Assembly (NCBI GenBank): GCA_013407085.1
Contig: JACCGJ010010559.1
Location: forward strand, 1 to 64,000
Direction of reading: 5' to 3'
DNA: 64,000 bases
From: Atriophallophorus winterbourni
Lineage: Eukaryota; Platyhelminthes; Trematoda; Plagiorchiida; Microphallidae
Shown one piece after another: positions 10,465 through 21,098 of this stretch. Within the stretch, counting starts at the first letter, position 1. The number at the start of each line of letters is the position of its first letter. The position numbers were made by a program, and so were the translations under genes. Below the pieces are notes generated by a model that was not told the origin of the DNA, made no database searches, and worked only from the letters and a program-made list of their open reading frames with translations.

Positions 10465-10880
10465 GTATTGTGGTGCTCACACACCCCGCACTTGCACACC
10501 ACTACCGGTTTATGGCTGTTTGCGGTCATCAGGTGGAGACAGTAAGATTAGGTTCAGTGAGCCTTGAAACTGGAAAAATAGTAAACAGTAATACTTCAAA
10601 GCCACTGTTTAATAGTTTTTTTACAACGATCCACGTTATTCAATCACGGAGTTACCCCTTGATTCTCAATTGAACGCTCAAAATCCTGACAGATAACCAA
10701 AGTGCCCCCTTTCCGACATCTTCCGCTTTCGCACTTAACAACACTAAGCTAGATTATTGAATTTTATTCAATCTCCAATGTATTGTGGTGCTCACATCCC
10801 CATTCGTTACACACCACTACCGGTTTCTGGCTGTTTACCGTCATCTGGTGGATACAGTAAGATCAGGTTCGGTGACGTGT
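10465..10880 (-). ncRNA. Tandem pair of degenerate hammerhead-ribozyme repeats (family 1)
   Basis: Two copies 315 bp apart share TATTGTGGTGCTCACA, ACACCACTACCGGTTT and ACAGTAAGAT flanks. On the minus strand copy 1 has CTGATGA (10526-10532) and GTA before the cleavage position. Stem I is CTCCAC against GTGGTG (five pairs and one mismatch), but its GAAA is TAAA. Copy 2 has GAAA (10824-10827) but CAGATGA in place of CTGATGA. Stem II can form from GGC and GCC in a consensus. Both are therefore probably inactive, with complementary defects. Confidence 0.6.
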
Positions 10881-12179
10881 TAGATGGCAAATTAATAGTA
10901 GAACTCCAAATTCTGGTCGGCAAACGAGGATAAAATCCATTGGCATGCGTTATGCATTAGGCATGGTATCTTTTATCTCCAAGCTGTTTCGGGGTCACTC
11001 AACCTGATCGCTCACATACTCTTACCTCGTGCAAAGTAAAGGTTAAGCACACTAACGTATGAAGCACCATGTTGTGGATATGTCCACCTCATCGATTCCA
11101 TCCCAACTACTTCGGCGTGGCGACGTGTCATATGAAATTTTACTGCACTCTTAATTACATCTACGTTATCTAGGCCCAAGTTGTGGACAATATCCAAAGC
11201 GTTTTCGGGTAAAGTTGATTGATGCACTAAGGACTGGTATTCCTTTTAATTTCGGATGTTTGCGCAGTATCTGACTGTGTGGCACATTTCCTGGATCTAT
11301 GCTTTGATTATCCCATTAGGAAAATATAGTTCTGACTAATTCAAATGTGCAATCTCGAGTGGTGTTTTCATACGGGATATAACATTTGATGGAGTAAAGT
11401 GAAGGGTCGATCGTGCGTGCAATGCGTTGTTACCTTTGAAAAATACCCGTTGTCTTATAATCACGAACCCTTCTTAGTCACAACTGTCGTTGTTTTACTT
11501 CGTCCACTGAAAGACTGACTGTGGTCATGGTACTTGCTTCCGAACCTAAAACATGTCAACGGTGTCGTGGTGATCCAGTGAATACCTAGCTGTCGACTGT
11601 AAAGGAGGATGACGATGTTTTGAGACTGTGTACGCTTTATGGTGTTCGAGTGTGACAACATGATTGGATAATAACCAGCAACTATCATGCCTCCGGTCGA
11701 CAAGGCTGGGCTGGCATGATCCGAACTATCAATTAAAACTGCTAATCCACTCACAGATCTTGTTGCATAAAAGTATCTTATGTAGATAGTAGTGTAACCC
11801 CGAACATAAAGTAAAATTTAAATCCAGCGTACTCACGCGAGTTTTCGAAATCCACATCGCTTCCAACATATGGAGTAGCTGGAACAAAAAATGACTATTT
11901 ATTATTGGAGATAAATTTTTCACACAAAGTGCAAAGATTATGTTGTTGCGACTAATGAGCAATTAAAATGGATATCGACTGAATCTATCTTGCTACATGC
12001 CGCAACTATTAAGTGGTCGAATAATTGAGACGTGACAGACAGGTAAACACAATCACAAAAGTGCTCTCTTGAAATAAGAATCGTACTTCTCAATACCAGA
12101 TTAACGACAATACCCACTTCCATTATTGCGCGAGGGTTTGTCTGTGTCGAGAAAGAATAGAGAAGGAATATCTTTACTC

Positions 12180-12460
12180 AGAACTTCATAATTGTCATGG
12201 ACATGATGAAAATTTTAAAAAGATGGGGAAGGGTGGACCTAAAACGATAATGAACCTGTATAGTATGCACAGACACACTGGAATGAGGTTCCTACACCTC
12301 GAATCTAACGTGCATTCAATCAAATGTTGTGAACCAGTAATGGGGAGTCAACATGACAGTTTCTTTCGGATTTTACTGTCACGCATCGTAACAAGCTTTC
12401 CACGCGACTTCACTTGACAATGTAACAGATTAATCAAACACTCCTAGAAGCTGTGTACAA
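12180..12460 (-). mobile_element. RTE-like 3' tail, minus-strand copy
   Basis: The inverted family 3' untranslated region is seen on the plus strand as TTCCTACACCTCGAATCTAA, then CGTGCATTCAATCAAA, then ACTGTCACGCATCGTAACAA and GCTTTCCACGC. It aligns with 7760-7880 and 39010-39135. Almost no coding part remains. Confidence 0.65.
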
Positions 12461-12799
12461 AAGAACCTTGATTTCAGATAAACGTTTTCTAAACTGGTAC
12501 ATAATGAGAACGAACTGTCAGGTCGGTGTAATAATTATTATACAGACTCGATACATTTGACCTTAGTTGATCATCAAAAGCCTTATTTTGTCAAGAACAC
12601 TTAGAAACAAAATAGATGTGTGAATGTCCATAGGAACATTTATGGATGACAATATGATGTATTTCGATTTTTAGTCAGTTGCAGATGGTCTTTTGACGAA
12701 ATATTCGTGCAAAAGATGGAAAATATCTCTTAGAATTTTCCAGATCAGCTCCTTTTTACAACTATTGTTGGTACTGATTTTACACATGTGTATGTTGCA

Positions 12800-13290
12800 G
12801 TAATAACTGGACCATCCACACAAGAAACGAAGGGAAGCTTAATGCTTTCCATCTACGAAGCACGGTGAACAAATTAACGAATGCGGAAGTGGTTTCTGAC
12901 GCTGGTCTAGAGAGTATGTTCACCATACTACGACAGCGCGACTAGCGCTGACTGAATCATGTGTACAGAATGGAAAATGGGCGTGTTTCAAAAGATCTAC
13001 TCTAAGGTGAATCAAACTCAGGAAGTTGACATTTGGGCAGACGTTGAAAAAGAGATATAAAAAGCTCTTGGAATCAACTTTACGAGTTGAGATTAACTTG
13101 CTCTTGACCGTTCACATTGAAGGCACTGTTTCAAGTTCCATTTCCAAGCTTTTGACTGCTGTGCGTATATCAAGCTACCGCTGTGCAACTTACCAAATAC
13201 TGCCTATTGGTTTGAGCGCCGCGGGAGAGGTTGTTACTCCGGAATCGGACTGTTTAGTCTTTATAAAAGCTGCGGAGCATAAAACCATGA
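12800..13290 (+). mobile_element. Second RT family tail, strongly decayed
   Basis: Word-by-word similarity to 3675-4130 is clear: ACGAATGCGGAAGTGGTTTC, then AGAATGGAAAATGGGCGT, TCAAAAGATCTACTCTA, AGGAAGTTGACATTTGGGCAG, and finally GCCGCGGGAGAGGTTGTTACTCC. Multiple small deletions and stops make it non-coding. Confidence 0.62.
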
Positions 13291-13299
13291 CATGACCTT

Positions 13300-13790
13300 G
13301 CTGCAACATGTATACCACAGCGCTACAAAAATGGTGACAGGACTATACAACACACGAGAAGAGGATTGCGACTCTGATCCTGTTTGACTTTTGTACCGTC
13401 TTGTCAGAGGTGACTTCATCCTGCTGTTCAACATTCTGCATACAGTGTATCACCCACTTGAACATCTTTTTTATCGGCAAGAATCACGTGATAGCATATC
13501 TCATAGCTACAAGTTAATCATTCAACACTCTAGATCAAATTATCGAAGGTTATTTTTTGCTGCCCCCACATATCATTTGCACATCAAGCCTGAACAGGTT
13601 CCAGGCTGAACTTGACAATTATATGCTGACAAAATCCAACCTCGCACCTGAATACACAAGCTGACTTTCCAAACTGATAAAACATTTTGTGTTATTTTTT
13701 ATGCATTCCCTAAACTTTTAATTGATAGTTACTGTAAAGTATTTGCTTGTGAAGTACATCCATCGGCAAAATGGACCGAATGAGGCGAAC
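13300..13790 (+). mobile_element. CR1-like element 3' end (5'-truncated)
   Basis: Decayed ORF2 C-terminus: RLVRGDFILLFNILHTVYHP, then HSYKLIIQHSRSNYRRLFFAA and a tail with SNLAPEYTS-like residues, followed by 3' sequence with TTTATGCATTCCCTA and GTATTTGCTTGTGAAG. This parallels the CR1 3' ends at 33600-34235, 57080-57475 and 45780-46940 (minus). Confidence 0.75.
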
Positions 13791-15670
13791 AACAATATTG
13801 GGGATCTCGAAATGTATGATAACATAAACAATTGAACCAGGGCTGTTCGGAATTCGAGAATCATATCCACTGTTTATCCTTCGTTACACAGCACTTATCA
13901 ATTGTTTGATTAGGATTATTGTTTTATTGAGTGGCTCTGAGGCGATCCTCGTGTGGTGGTTTATTTCAGATCATACATCAACTAAAACACATTTCACATT
14001 TCTTCGTAACATAGTTCCACAATCAAATTTAAATCCACGCATTATTTGAGAAAGTTCCTCTTTCAATCCTAAACCTTGCTGAACATATAATAGGTGATAG
14101 AGACAATGTATTTTGGTGCCTCTGTTTTCGGTTCTCAAAATCAGACAGATTTGTTATGAATACAATGTCACATTCACTGATTTTTACCACTACATTCCAT
14201 ACAGAATCAATGTTGGTTGAATCAATTGATTAATACAAGCATTCTAAATTGAACCATCAGCATGTATATAATTTAAAGTGCACTGTATGTTAATAATTAC
14301 AGTTTAGATGGAAAATGAGCCAAAATTCAAAGTACCCTTCCTGCATCAATTCTCATGAATATGTAAGACACTGGTGTCTTGCCAGTAAGTCAGGGCATGA
14401 AACGTTAACTTTCAGTCCAAGTTAGATCAAATATGTTAGGTTTACTACACCTGCTGGGAAAAAATTCCAAATATAACAGACGTGTTGAAAAAATAACAGT
14501 CGTTGTGCTGTTTACAATGTGAGATATTTAGAATACAACCATGACCTCGGTGTTTGCTTGGACATCTACGACAGAATAACTTATCCAGAGTTTTCGGCAA
14601 GTGTGTCTTATCATGTGCGAAGAGACGGTGACGTTGCGTTCTCTTTGAAATGAGATATTCAAATTGTCTATGCAGATCAACGTTTGGCAAATGTTTAAAA
14701 CAGTCAAAAGACTTTGGAAATGGATGATATAAAGAAGCAAGATCTATATTTTGGAGTCATGGTGTTCAAGGTTAGATAATATAATCAAGAACGGTTTAAA
14801 TATGTGTTCATTAGATAATATGACATCCAAAAACAAGGTTTCAATTAATTGGAAACTGTTCTCTTGAAAGACAGCATTGAAGAAAGTTTTCAACAGGTTC
14901 AAGCGTTGATTGTTGTTGATCGGTTCCGTGTGCTGCCACTTATCATGTATACACATTCGTGACATGAATTGCGAAAGTCGTTCTGATTTTATAATCACCG
15001 CAATGTTGTGAGAACTAGCTTAGTCCCAACAGAAAAATGAATTTTAATTTGCACTTGAGGATATACCATCGGCTTTGCAAAAATTGGTTTAGAAGAGAAT
15101 CGTAGCGTTGTTCAAAAGTCAGTTAAAAGATACGCATAAATGATATAACACATTGAATGCAAATCGACCATGTGCTTTCGTTCTGATTTTTAAACGTCAT
15201 ACATTACTAATAGATAAATCATTACTTCAAACAATAAGCAACATTTGCGATGTCACCGGATTATTATCCAAGCAATCAAAACAGTCACCATATCTTTATT
15301 GCATCGCATGTGTGACTTAGCATAGGTTCATCATTGAGCTAAATTTCAAGTCAAAAATGAGCATTCATACTTGAATTTGAAGTTTCGAGAATTGGGTTCA
15401 GATTAAAGTCAGAGTTCAGTGGAGTTGCAAGAATAATTAAAAATAATGGACCAATCTGAAAAATAAAATTATAAAATTGAATATATCCGAAATATATATG
15501 TCAAGTAAAAATAATCGATTGAGCGACACCCGAAGGGGATTTTCTCATATTAGTTGTTATTAAAAGTAGCGCAATAGCTTTTGAAAAAATAAGCTAGCAA
15601 CAATAGGAAAAATAATGAACAATCAAATATCTATATCGTATAGAAATTGAAAGATTATGTTAAAAATCAC

Positions 15671-15830
15671 CTGTTCTGTGAATTAAACTCAGTCGTTTGG
15701 TAAGGTTCTCAACACAAAACCGAAGAATATCATCGGGTTGAGCTTTCAAAACATCATAGCTTAGTGACTCTAAGAGGTCTTGAAAACCGTCTGGAATTTT
15801 GGGTATTTTCTTTTTGCTACCATCTTCCAT
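15671..15830 (-). CDS. PRKAR2: cAMP-dependent protein kinase regulatory subunit, exon 1 (docking/dimerisation domain)
   Basis: A 53-codon exon starts at ATG 15830; the context AAAATGG is good and an in-frame TAA lies 30 bases upstream. The peptide begins MEDGSKKK and contains IPKIPDGFQDLLESL, then VLKAQPDDILRFCVENLTKRL. This matches the RII docking/dimerisation helix-turn-helix (IxIPxGxxxLLxxxxxxVLxxQPxDxxxFxxxxxxxL), which dimerises R subunits and binds A-kinase anchoring helices. The donor is ACAG|GTGATT, leaving one base that completes Val with the TA opening exon 2, so the phases agree. It lacks the N-terminal cysteines of RI docking domains. Extra exons inside the intron are possible but not required. 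Confidence 0.88.
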
Positions 15831-16135
15831 TTTCTTGAAATTAAACTTCAGGGACCTTTATAGTTATCTAATCAAAATTTGTTTCGATTGCAAATCGCGC
15901 ACAAACAAAATTCAGGTTCGAATGGGGCGCTTTGATATAAATTTCATCATAAAATCTGTGAACCGGTAAAAACAAAACATTTTTGAAATTGCATAGATTA
16001 TTGCACGTTCGTATTATATTAAATAATATACATATATCTATTTTTCGCTAAATTGAATAGACGTTTCATCAACTATTAATGGGCACAATAAATACAGCTG
16101 ATAAAAGTTTTTTTCATTGTAGTTCAGTTCAGTTG

Positions 16136-16600
16136 CACAAGACAGTATGTGGCTAAGGAGCCAATCGAGCATCCAGAATTTGTTTCTGTGAAAAGCTGCA
16201 CAGAAGCAACCACCACTGTCAAAGCACTTGTTCCTCTAATTTGCTTTGGATAACCTCGACGATCGTGACTCAAGAGATTATCTGGGTTGTATATTGGAAG
16301 CGCAACGTCATGAATGATGCTGAAAAACAAAAAAATTTTTCGCCACCAATGCGGTGAGACGTCAGTTTAGTTCCATTTGTGTGGGACAATGAGCGGTTAA
16401 TGAGCCAAACGAACGTCCATAATTTATTTTCTCGGAAAACTGCAGAGAATCACCCACCACGGCGTAAACGTATTTTTCTTTTTTTCGTTTGAATTCTTCG
16501 ACGATCAAGACCCTCAGAAATTTTCCGGATTGTATTTAGGGTGCACCTCGTGCTAACCGATGCTGAAAAAAGAAAAAGCATTTCCTCTTTTCCCGCAGGT
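16136..16600. repeat. Diverged tandem duplication upstream of the PKA regulatory gene
   Basis: Two units about 244 bp apart. Unit 1 has GAGCCAATCGAGCATCC, AAGCTGCACAGAAGCAACCACCA, TCGACGATCGTGAC and GATGCTGAAAAACAAAAA. Unit 2 has GAGCCAAACGAACGTCC, AACTGCAGAGAATCACCCACCA, TCGACGATCAAGAC and GATGCTGAAAAAAGAAAAA. On the minus strand both give a similar short peptide ending in (S/T)xG.S.GSL.... The units lie 300-770 bp upstream of the PKA start codon, so they could be promoter-proximal, but an old mobile-element origin is equally possible. Confidence 0.6.
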
Positions 16601-16649
16601 TTAGAGGTTAGCTGAAGAAAAATCGTGTTTAAAAAACAAAACCTAAACA

Positions 16650-16985
16650 TTTATATTCTTAACGTTAAAACGCTTGAAAAAGGGATCTACCAAATCTTCC
16701 GCAACAATTAAAGGGAGCATTGAAAAAATAATTTTCCTCAGTTGTTGTCTAAACCCTGCTTGAAACTTGCGGAGGAACTGCAGGCCAACGATTTCTTGGA
16801 AGACTGTCTCAGAAATTTACTACTCTACGTCTGGATATTGTTTCTTAGTGTTGGGATGACAATCGCTTCTTAGTGGATGCCCGCGGGTGCAAAGATAGGG
16901 AATTCTGGTTTAGAAGTCATTCATTAGAACAAAACTTAACTAATTCAAGATATTAAAGGTTTCAAATAAGTCATCACTTATATGA
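16650..16985. other. No gene seen
   Basis: AT-rich sequence without recognised coding or repeat signals. Confidence 0.4.
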
Positions 16986-16989
16986 GGGC

Positions 16990-18490
16990 GCTTAATGGAA
17001 AAACGATCAAGAGATTTTAAATGATGAGAGCAAGTTTTCGCTGACCTTTCATCATGCGAGTTGCGAGTTGTTGTGCACTTTCAAGTGGAACGATATTGTT
17101 TTGTAGTCAGAGTACCACGCCTGGACAGATAAGGGGGAAAGTAATGCCAAATTGCACCACGTGCATACTGAGCTGTTGCGGCACATTAATCCTCTTATAT
17201 AAAGCAGGCTCTATCAAGTACTCCTAAATCCTTAACAGAATAAGCGGCTTTAAGGTTAAGAGAGTTTCTCGGCACCTGAGCCGAAATCTAATCTACCGGT
17301 TCTGACAAGAGTTGGCTCTAATTAATGTTCATTGGAAGGTCCACTTGCTTGAGCAGTTTACAACCCGCTCAAGGAAGTCCAGCAAGGAATCTTCCTCCGT
17401 TGTTTAGATGAGCTCCACATGATTCGCGAAAATGGAGAATGGGCACTATAATGCGCACGGCAAGTCATAAATGAAAATCAAAAATAAGAGGACCATTGAT
17501 CACGTCGGTTTTGTTAGACAATTTTGATTGTACCCGAACTCTAATTGTCCTACCTGTAAAGTATGCTTCTATCTTAGGAAGCAAACTTACCGATATGCCT
17601 TTGCTGTTAACTTGATATGTTCAAGGCGGTGATTCATGATATCAAAACCCTCACATAAAACTCAAGAGAGGACTTCGAATGGGTTCCCATCGTTCAAAAT
17701 TTTGGTGGCAGTGTTGAGCAAACTAATGAGGTTAGTCTGGCGGGATCTAAGCCTAGGAACTCCATGTGAGTTATACTCAGTATAAAATGCCTTTTGATTG
17801 AATTTGGCAATCAAAGAAACGTTCCAAGTTGAGTGACGCGCAAAATCCTCAGGTACATCAGAACCCAACGAGGAATTGTCAACAAAAACGGTACTGTATT
17901 GAGGCAATCAAATATAGTAAAAACATAACACAATTATTGGGGTTAACCTGGTAAAAATCCGGGTAAATGTCAAAACCATATCAAGTTACGTACACGAGTC
18001 AAAATTAAAGGTAAGTTCAAATGTCCGAACGTCCCACGTGATCGAGATTACGGCAAATTGTGCGCAACAAATCAAGTTCAAAATTAACAAACAAGTTCAC
18101 AAAACGATATTGTAATGACAGGTCAGCGAAACAGTGTGGAAGACGATATTAAAAGAACAAAGAAAGAAGCAACAATGCCGACAAAATGTTAACAGATTCT
18201 GTCATGCAATAGGTTTGCATCTACTTTTTGGACGATGTTATTCAGGCTGATAGGACTATAGTTACCTAGATTTAACCTGCAATCACACATGTGTTTTGGC
18301 ACTACCATGGCTAGTTTTCACTCATTAGGAACCACTGCCATGAGGAACCATGAATTGAAGAGCTTTCACAACGGTTTGGTAATCACTTTAGTAAGATTTC
18401 TCAGCATAATTGTGTGGACACCATCAAGTCCTTTAGCTTTGTTAACGCGACCATTGTTAACTGCGTCATTCAACTTAGCTACATTGGAGG
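16990..18490 (-). pseudogene. Old non-LTR retroelement RT relic
   Basis: Minus-strand translation in shifting frames gives RT blocks in order: NKAKGLDGVHTIMLRNLT, VPNEWKLAMVVPKH, NLGNYSPISLNNIVQKV (the fingers and palm N[YR]PISL block), a KGFDIMNHRLL-like block equivalent to KAFD.V.H..L, and DLPCAL.CPFSIFA. Stops and frameshifts are frequent. It differs from the neighbouring CR1 element and is the oldest layer of the nested stack. An open frame at 17662-17907 is its longest intact piece. Confidence 0.68.
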
Positions 18491-18835
18491 ACTCAATTCA
18501 ATTCAATTCAATTCAACTTTAATGGTCTAAAAAGCATATAGCTTGACAAAAACCACAGAATAATATGGGAATTACGGATAACATGGGTAGAAAAACGGGA
18601 TTTGTTTGCTTACTGAGCAGTTCAGGAATCAAGTAAAAATCCATTGGACAGAAACTGGTTTCAAAGTTCAATGCTTTTATGGTGTAAAATATGTAGGTTC
18701 AAAGTTTGGATTGGTTAACATGAAATTGTCCAAATTCGATTTGAATATATCCAAGTTGGGTGAATGTGCAACATTACAAGGTAGGTTCAGCAATAAAGGA
18801 GAATATACGTAGCTCAGGACGAGGATGTTGTTCAA
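18490..18835 (-). mobile_element. CR1-like 3' terminus with pentamer tail
   Basis: On the minus strand CATATTATTCTGTGGTTTTT, then AGCTATATGCTTTTTAGACC and ATTAAAG are followed by a (TTGAA)n run (plus strand CAATT repeats at 18493-18517). The same 3' end, with the same pentamer, occurs on the plus strand at about 24110-24245. The tail probably belongs to the CR1 body at 21099-25380, separated from it by the Penelope-like element; this linkage is inferred. Confidence 0.6.
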
Positions 18836-18861
18836 ATGGTGTTCGCCGAGCTTGTGTATTT

Positions 18862-18912
18862 GTTGTAAGACGTTTCGTCATCAGGCTAGATGACATCATC
18901 AGCAGAACTTCT
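18862..18912 (-). ncRNA. Hammerhead-ribozyme-like motif in the Penelope-like element
   Basis: On the minus strand the order is CTGATGA (18896-18902), one extra T, GTCATC (18889-18894), loop TAGCCT, GATGAC (18877-18882), then GAAACGTC (18869-18876). GTCATC and GATGAC pair perfectly as stem II; ACGT is self-complementary, as needed for a stem III formed between two copies. GTC is a valid cleavage triplet. Stem I pairing is poor here (GTT with AAC plus wobble pairs), and the extra T before stem II departs from the minimal motif. Hammerheads are known in Penelope-like elements. Confidence 0.6.
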
Positions 18913-18969
18913 TTCGAAGTGACTTAAAAATGGTATTCATTGATTTTTATAAGGTCCGTCTGTCCGTGC

Positions 18970-19300
18970 ACCATCACTCCCGTTGGTTGGTGGAATTCAT
19001 GTGTTGCATTCTTGTCCATCGACTATTCATTGGTCCATAGGTTGTAGCCAATTGAAGGTGCTGGTTGATTGATGTCGTTGTTGAGTGCCACGCTTCGAGG
19101 AATTCTCGCGCTCGTCGGCTGTTTTCTTTGGCTAAAATCTTCGTGTTGTCCCAATCGAATTGGTGTGAATTGATCAACATGTATTTAAATCAATGACCTT
19201 GGGTCGTGCCTTCGTACAGCTAACCGGTGTTCGTGTAGTCTTGTGCTTAGCTTGCGCCGGTTTGTCCGACGTAGATCTTCTCGCAATCTCTGCACATAAT
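18970..19300 (-). pseudogene. GIY-YIG endonuclease domain of the Penelope-like element
   Basis: IVYKIMCRDCEKIYVGQTG carries the YVG box of the GIY-YIG nuclease fold, which nicks DNA for target-primed integration. A stop follows two codons later, and the rest appears in another frame (18974-19180): FDWDNTKILAKENSRRAREF then LEAWHST, the typical SRRAREFLEAWHS helix of this domain. It is broken in at least two places and so is inactive. Confidence 0.8.
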
Positions 19301-20651
19301 CTTGTAGACAATATTTGGTTGTTCTTCTTTTGCAACTTTGTCTCTTACATTGGTGAATTGATTGCGTAATGTTGACACGGGTTTGTGCGCGGCATCTTTT
19401 TCAAACGGCTGAAGGACACGGGCTACGATTTCTGATATATTCTGCACATACTCAAGAGCGCGTTTAACTCTGTTTTCGTCATCGTGTCTTTGTTGGTTAT
19501 GGTTAAACTTATTGCGTAGTACGAAACTTTTTGGGTATCCATTCTTCTGGAACACTTTGAACAGGTATTCTTCTTCTTGTCTTCTCAGTTCCGGCGTGCT
19601 GCAATGTGTTGCTGCTCTTTTGAATAGGGTTCTAACGCAGCTGCGTTTATGGCTGTTTGGATGTTTGCTGTGGAAGTTCAAGATTTGATCCCTGTGCGTA
19701 TTCTTCCTGTAAACGCTGGTCTCCAAATTTTCTTCTCTTGTTCGTCTTACTTGAACGTCCAGGAATGCCAGGCAGCTGTCAACTTCAGTTTCTTGGGTAA
19801 ATTGGATCCCCCTGAATACGCAGATCAGTAGTCGATGCGATTCATCCAGTTCCGTTCTTTTCATGATCACAAATGTGTCATCCATATAGCGGATCCATAA
19901 CGTTAGCCGTATTATTGGTAGAGCGATCCGTTCCAAACGTTGCATGACTACTTCGGCAATTAGGCTAAAAATTGGTGATCCCATTGGTGTTCCTCGAATC
20001 TGCTCGTAGATTTTACCATTGAACATGTAGTGTGTTTGAAGGCACAGCTCGATCAATTCCATAAAACTATCTCGTGTTAATCGATTTCCGTTGTTGTCAG
20101 TTCCTTTTTCGTCGAGCAACGCTGATACGATTTGCTTTGCGAGTGTTTGATCGAATGATGTGAATAACGCCGTTACGTCGAAAGAAACCATTATTTCATC
20201 TTCATCGATCCTCACATTCTTCAATTACTCGAGAAATTGTTCTGCAGAATTGACGGCGTGTTTCGAGTCCATCACCAGATATAACAGTCTTCTTCGCAAT
20301 TCTTTTGATAACTTGTAATTCGCTCCTCCGGGTAAGGAAACGATCGGGCGTAATGGAATATTCTCATTGTGTATTTTGGGTAATCCGTAGAACCTCATTA
20401 TAGTTGAATCTTCTGGCTTCATTCTTGTTCGGTCCATTCTATTGTCCCATAAATTTCAATTTCTTTAAAGTTGCGTTGATTTTGTTTTCAAGTCGTTTAG
20501 TTATATCTTCGTTCATTTGTCTGTATGTTGTTGTACCCTGGAGTAGATGTTCAGCCTTCTCGAAATAATCTGTCTTGTTCATGACCACCGTCGTTCTTCC
20601 TTTGTCGGCGGGGAGGATGACTATGTTTCGGTCTTGTTTCAGCCTATTCAA
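19290..20651 (-). pseudogene. Penelope-like reverse transcriptase (broken frame)
   Basis: Recognisable blocks in order are ILPADKGRTTVVM, FYGLPKIHN, LRPIVSLPG, MVSFDVTALFTS, IRGTPMGSPIFSLIAEVVM, and WIRYMDDTFVIMK with the catalytic YMDD, then AFLDVQVRR and NGYPKSFV. These are the diagnostic Penelope RT motifs (the telomerase-related RT group). The longest intact frame is 19247-20224. A frameshift near 20438 and a stop after NSAEQFLE (20222-20224) prevent a full protein. Parts N-terminal to ILPADKGR are scattered across frames up to about 21060. Confidence 0.88.
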
Positions 20652-21098
20652 AGCTTTCGTTCTTGTTTATTGAGTGTGTTATGTTCCAAGTTCCTGGTGA
20701 GCGCAGGTACAATCCGTTGGCGGATTTCTTCTTGTGTGTCTTCTGTCAACGTGTGGGATTTCAGTATCGACTCCAAATTAGCTACGAATTCAGTATGATC
20801 GGCGTCTTTCAAGTTGAAGTTGGGGCCACGTGCAAGAATTCGTTGTTCGTTCTCTGTCAGAAGTCTGTCGGACAGGTTCTTGACCCAAGCTTCGCCGCTG
20901 GTGATATCTTGGTGGGGGGTAATAATTCGGAGTTTATTGTCCAGGTCACGCCGTTTGTTTAGCTTGATTTTCGGGTCGTTATTGCGATGGCGTCGGCTAG
21001 CTGTTGTGTTAGTTCAGGTCCAAATCGGTTTTCACTTATTCGCTTCTCGTTCTGGATAAAGTTGGAATATTTCTTGAGTCGTTTGTGTGCGTCACCAA

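Larger units (their letters stand above)
9549..15670 (-). other. Intron of the PKA regulatory gene
   Basis: About 6.1 kb between the two coding exons. It holds a tandem pair of hammerhead-like repeats (10465-10880), an RTE-like tail (12180-12460), a second-RT-family tail (12800-13290) and a CR1 3' end (13300-13790). Nothing recognisable was seen in 9600-10440, 10900-12170 and 13800-15660, apart from open frames without identifiable motifs at 14445-14998. Confidence 0.8.

Noticed and set aside
14445..14998. Overlapping minus-strand frames including a Cys/His-bearing peptide (KLFCRRCPSKHRGHGC)
   Set aside because: The Cys/His spacing fits no finger I know, frames shift repeatedly, and no splice or transposon context was found; left as unexplained intron sequence.
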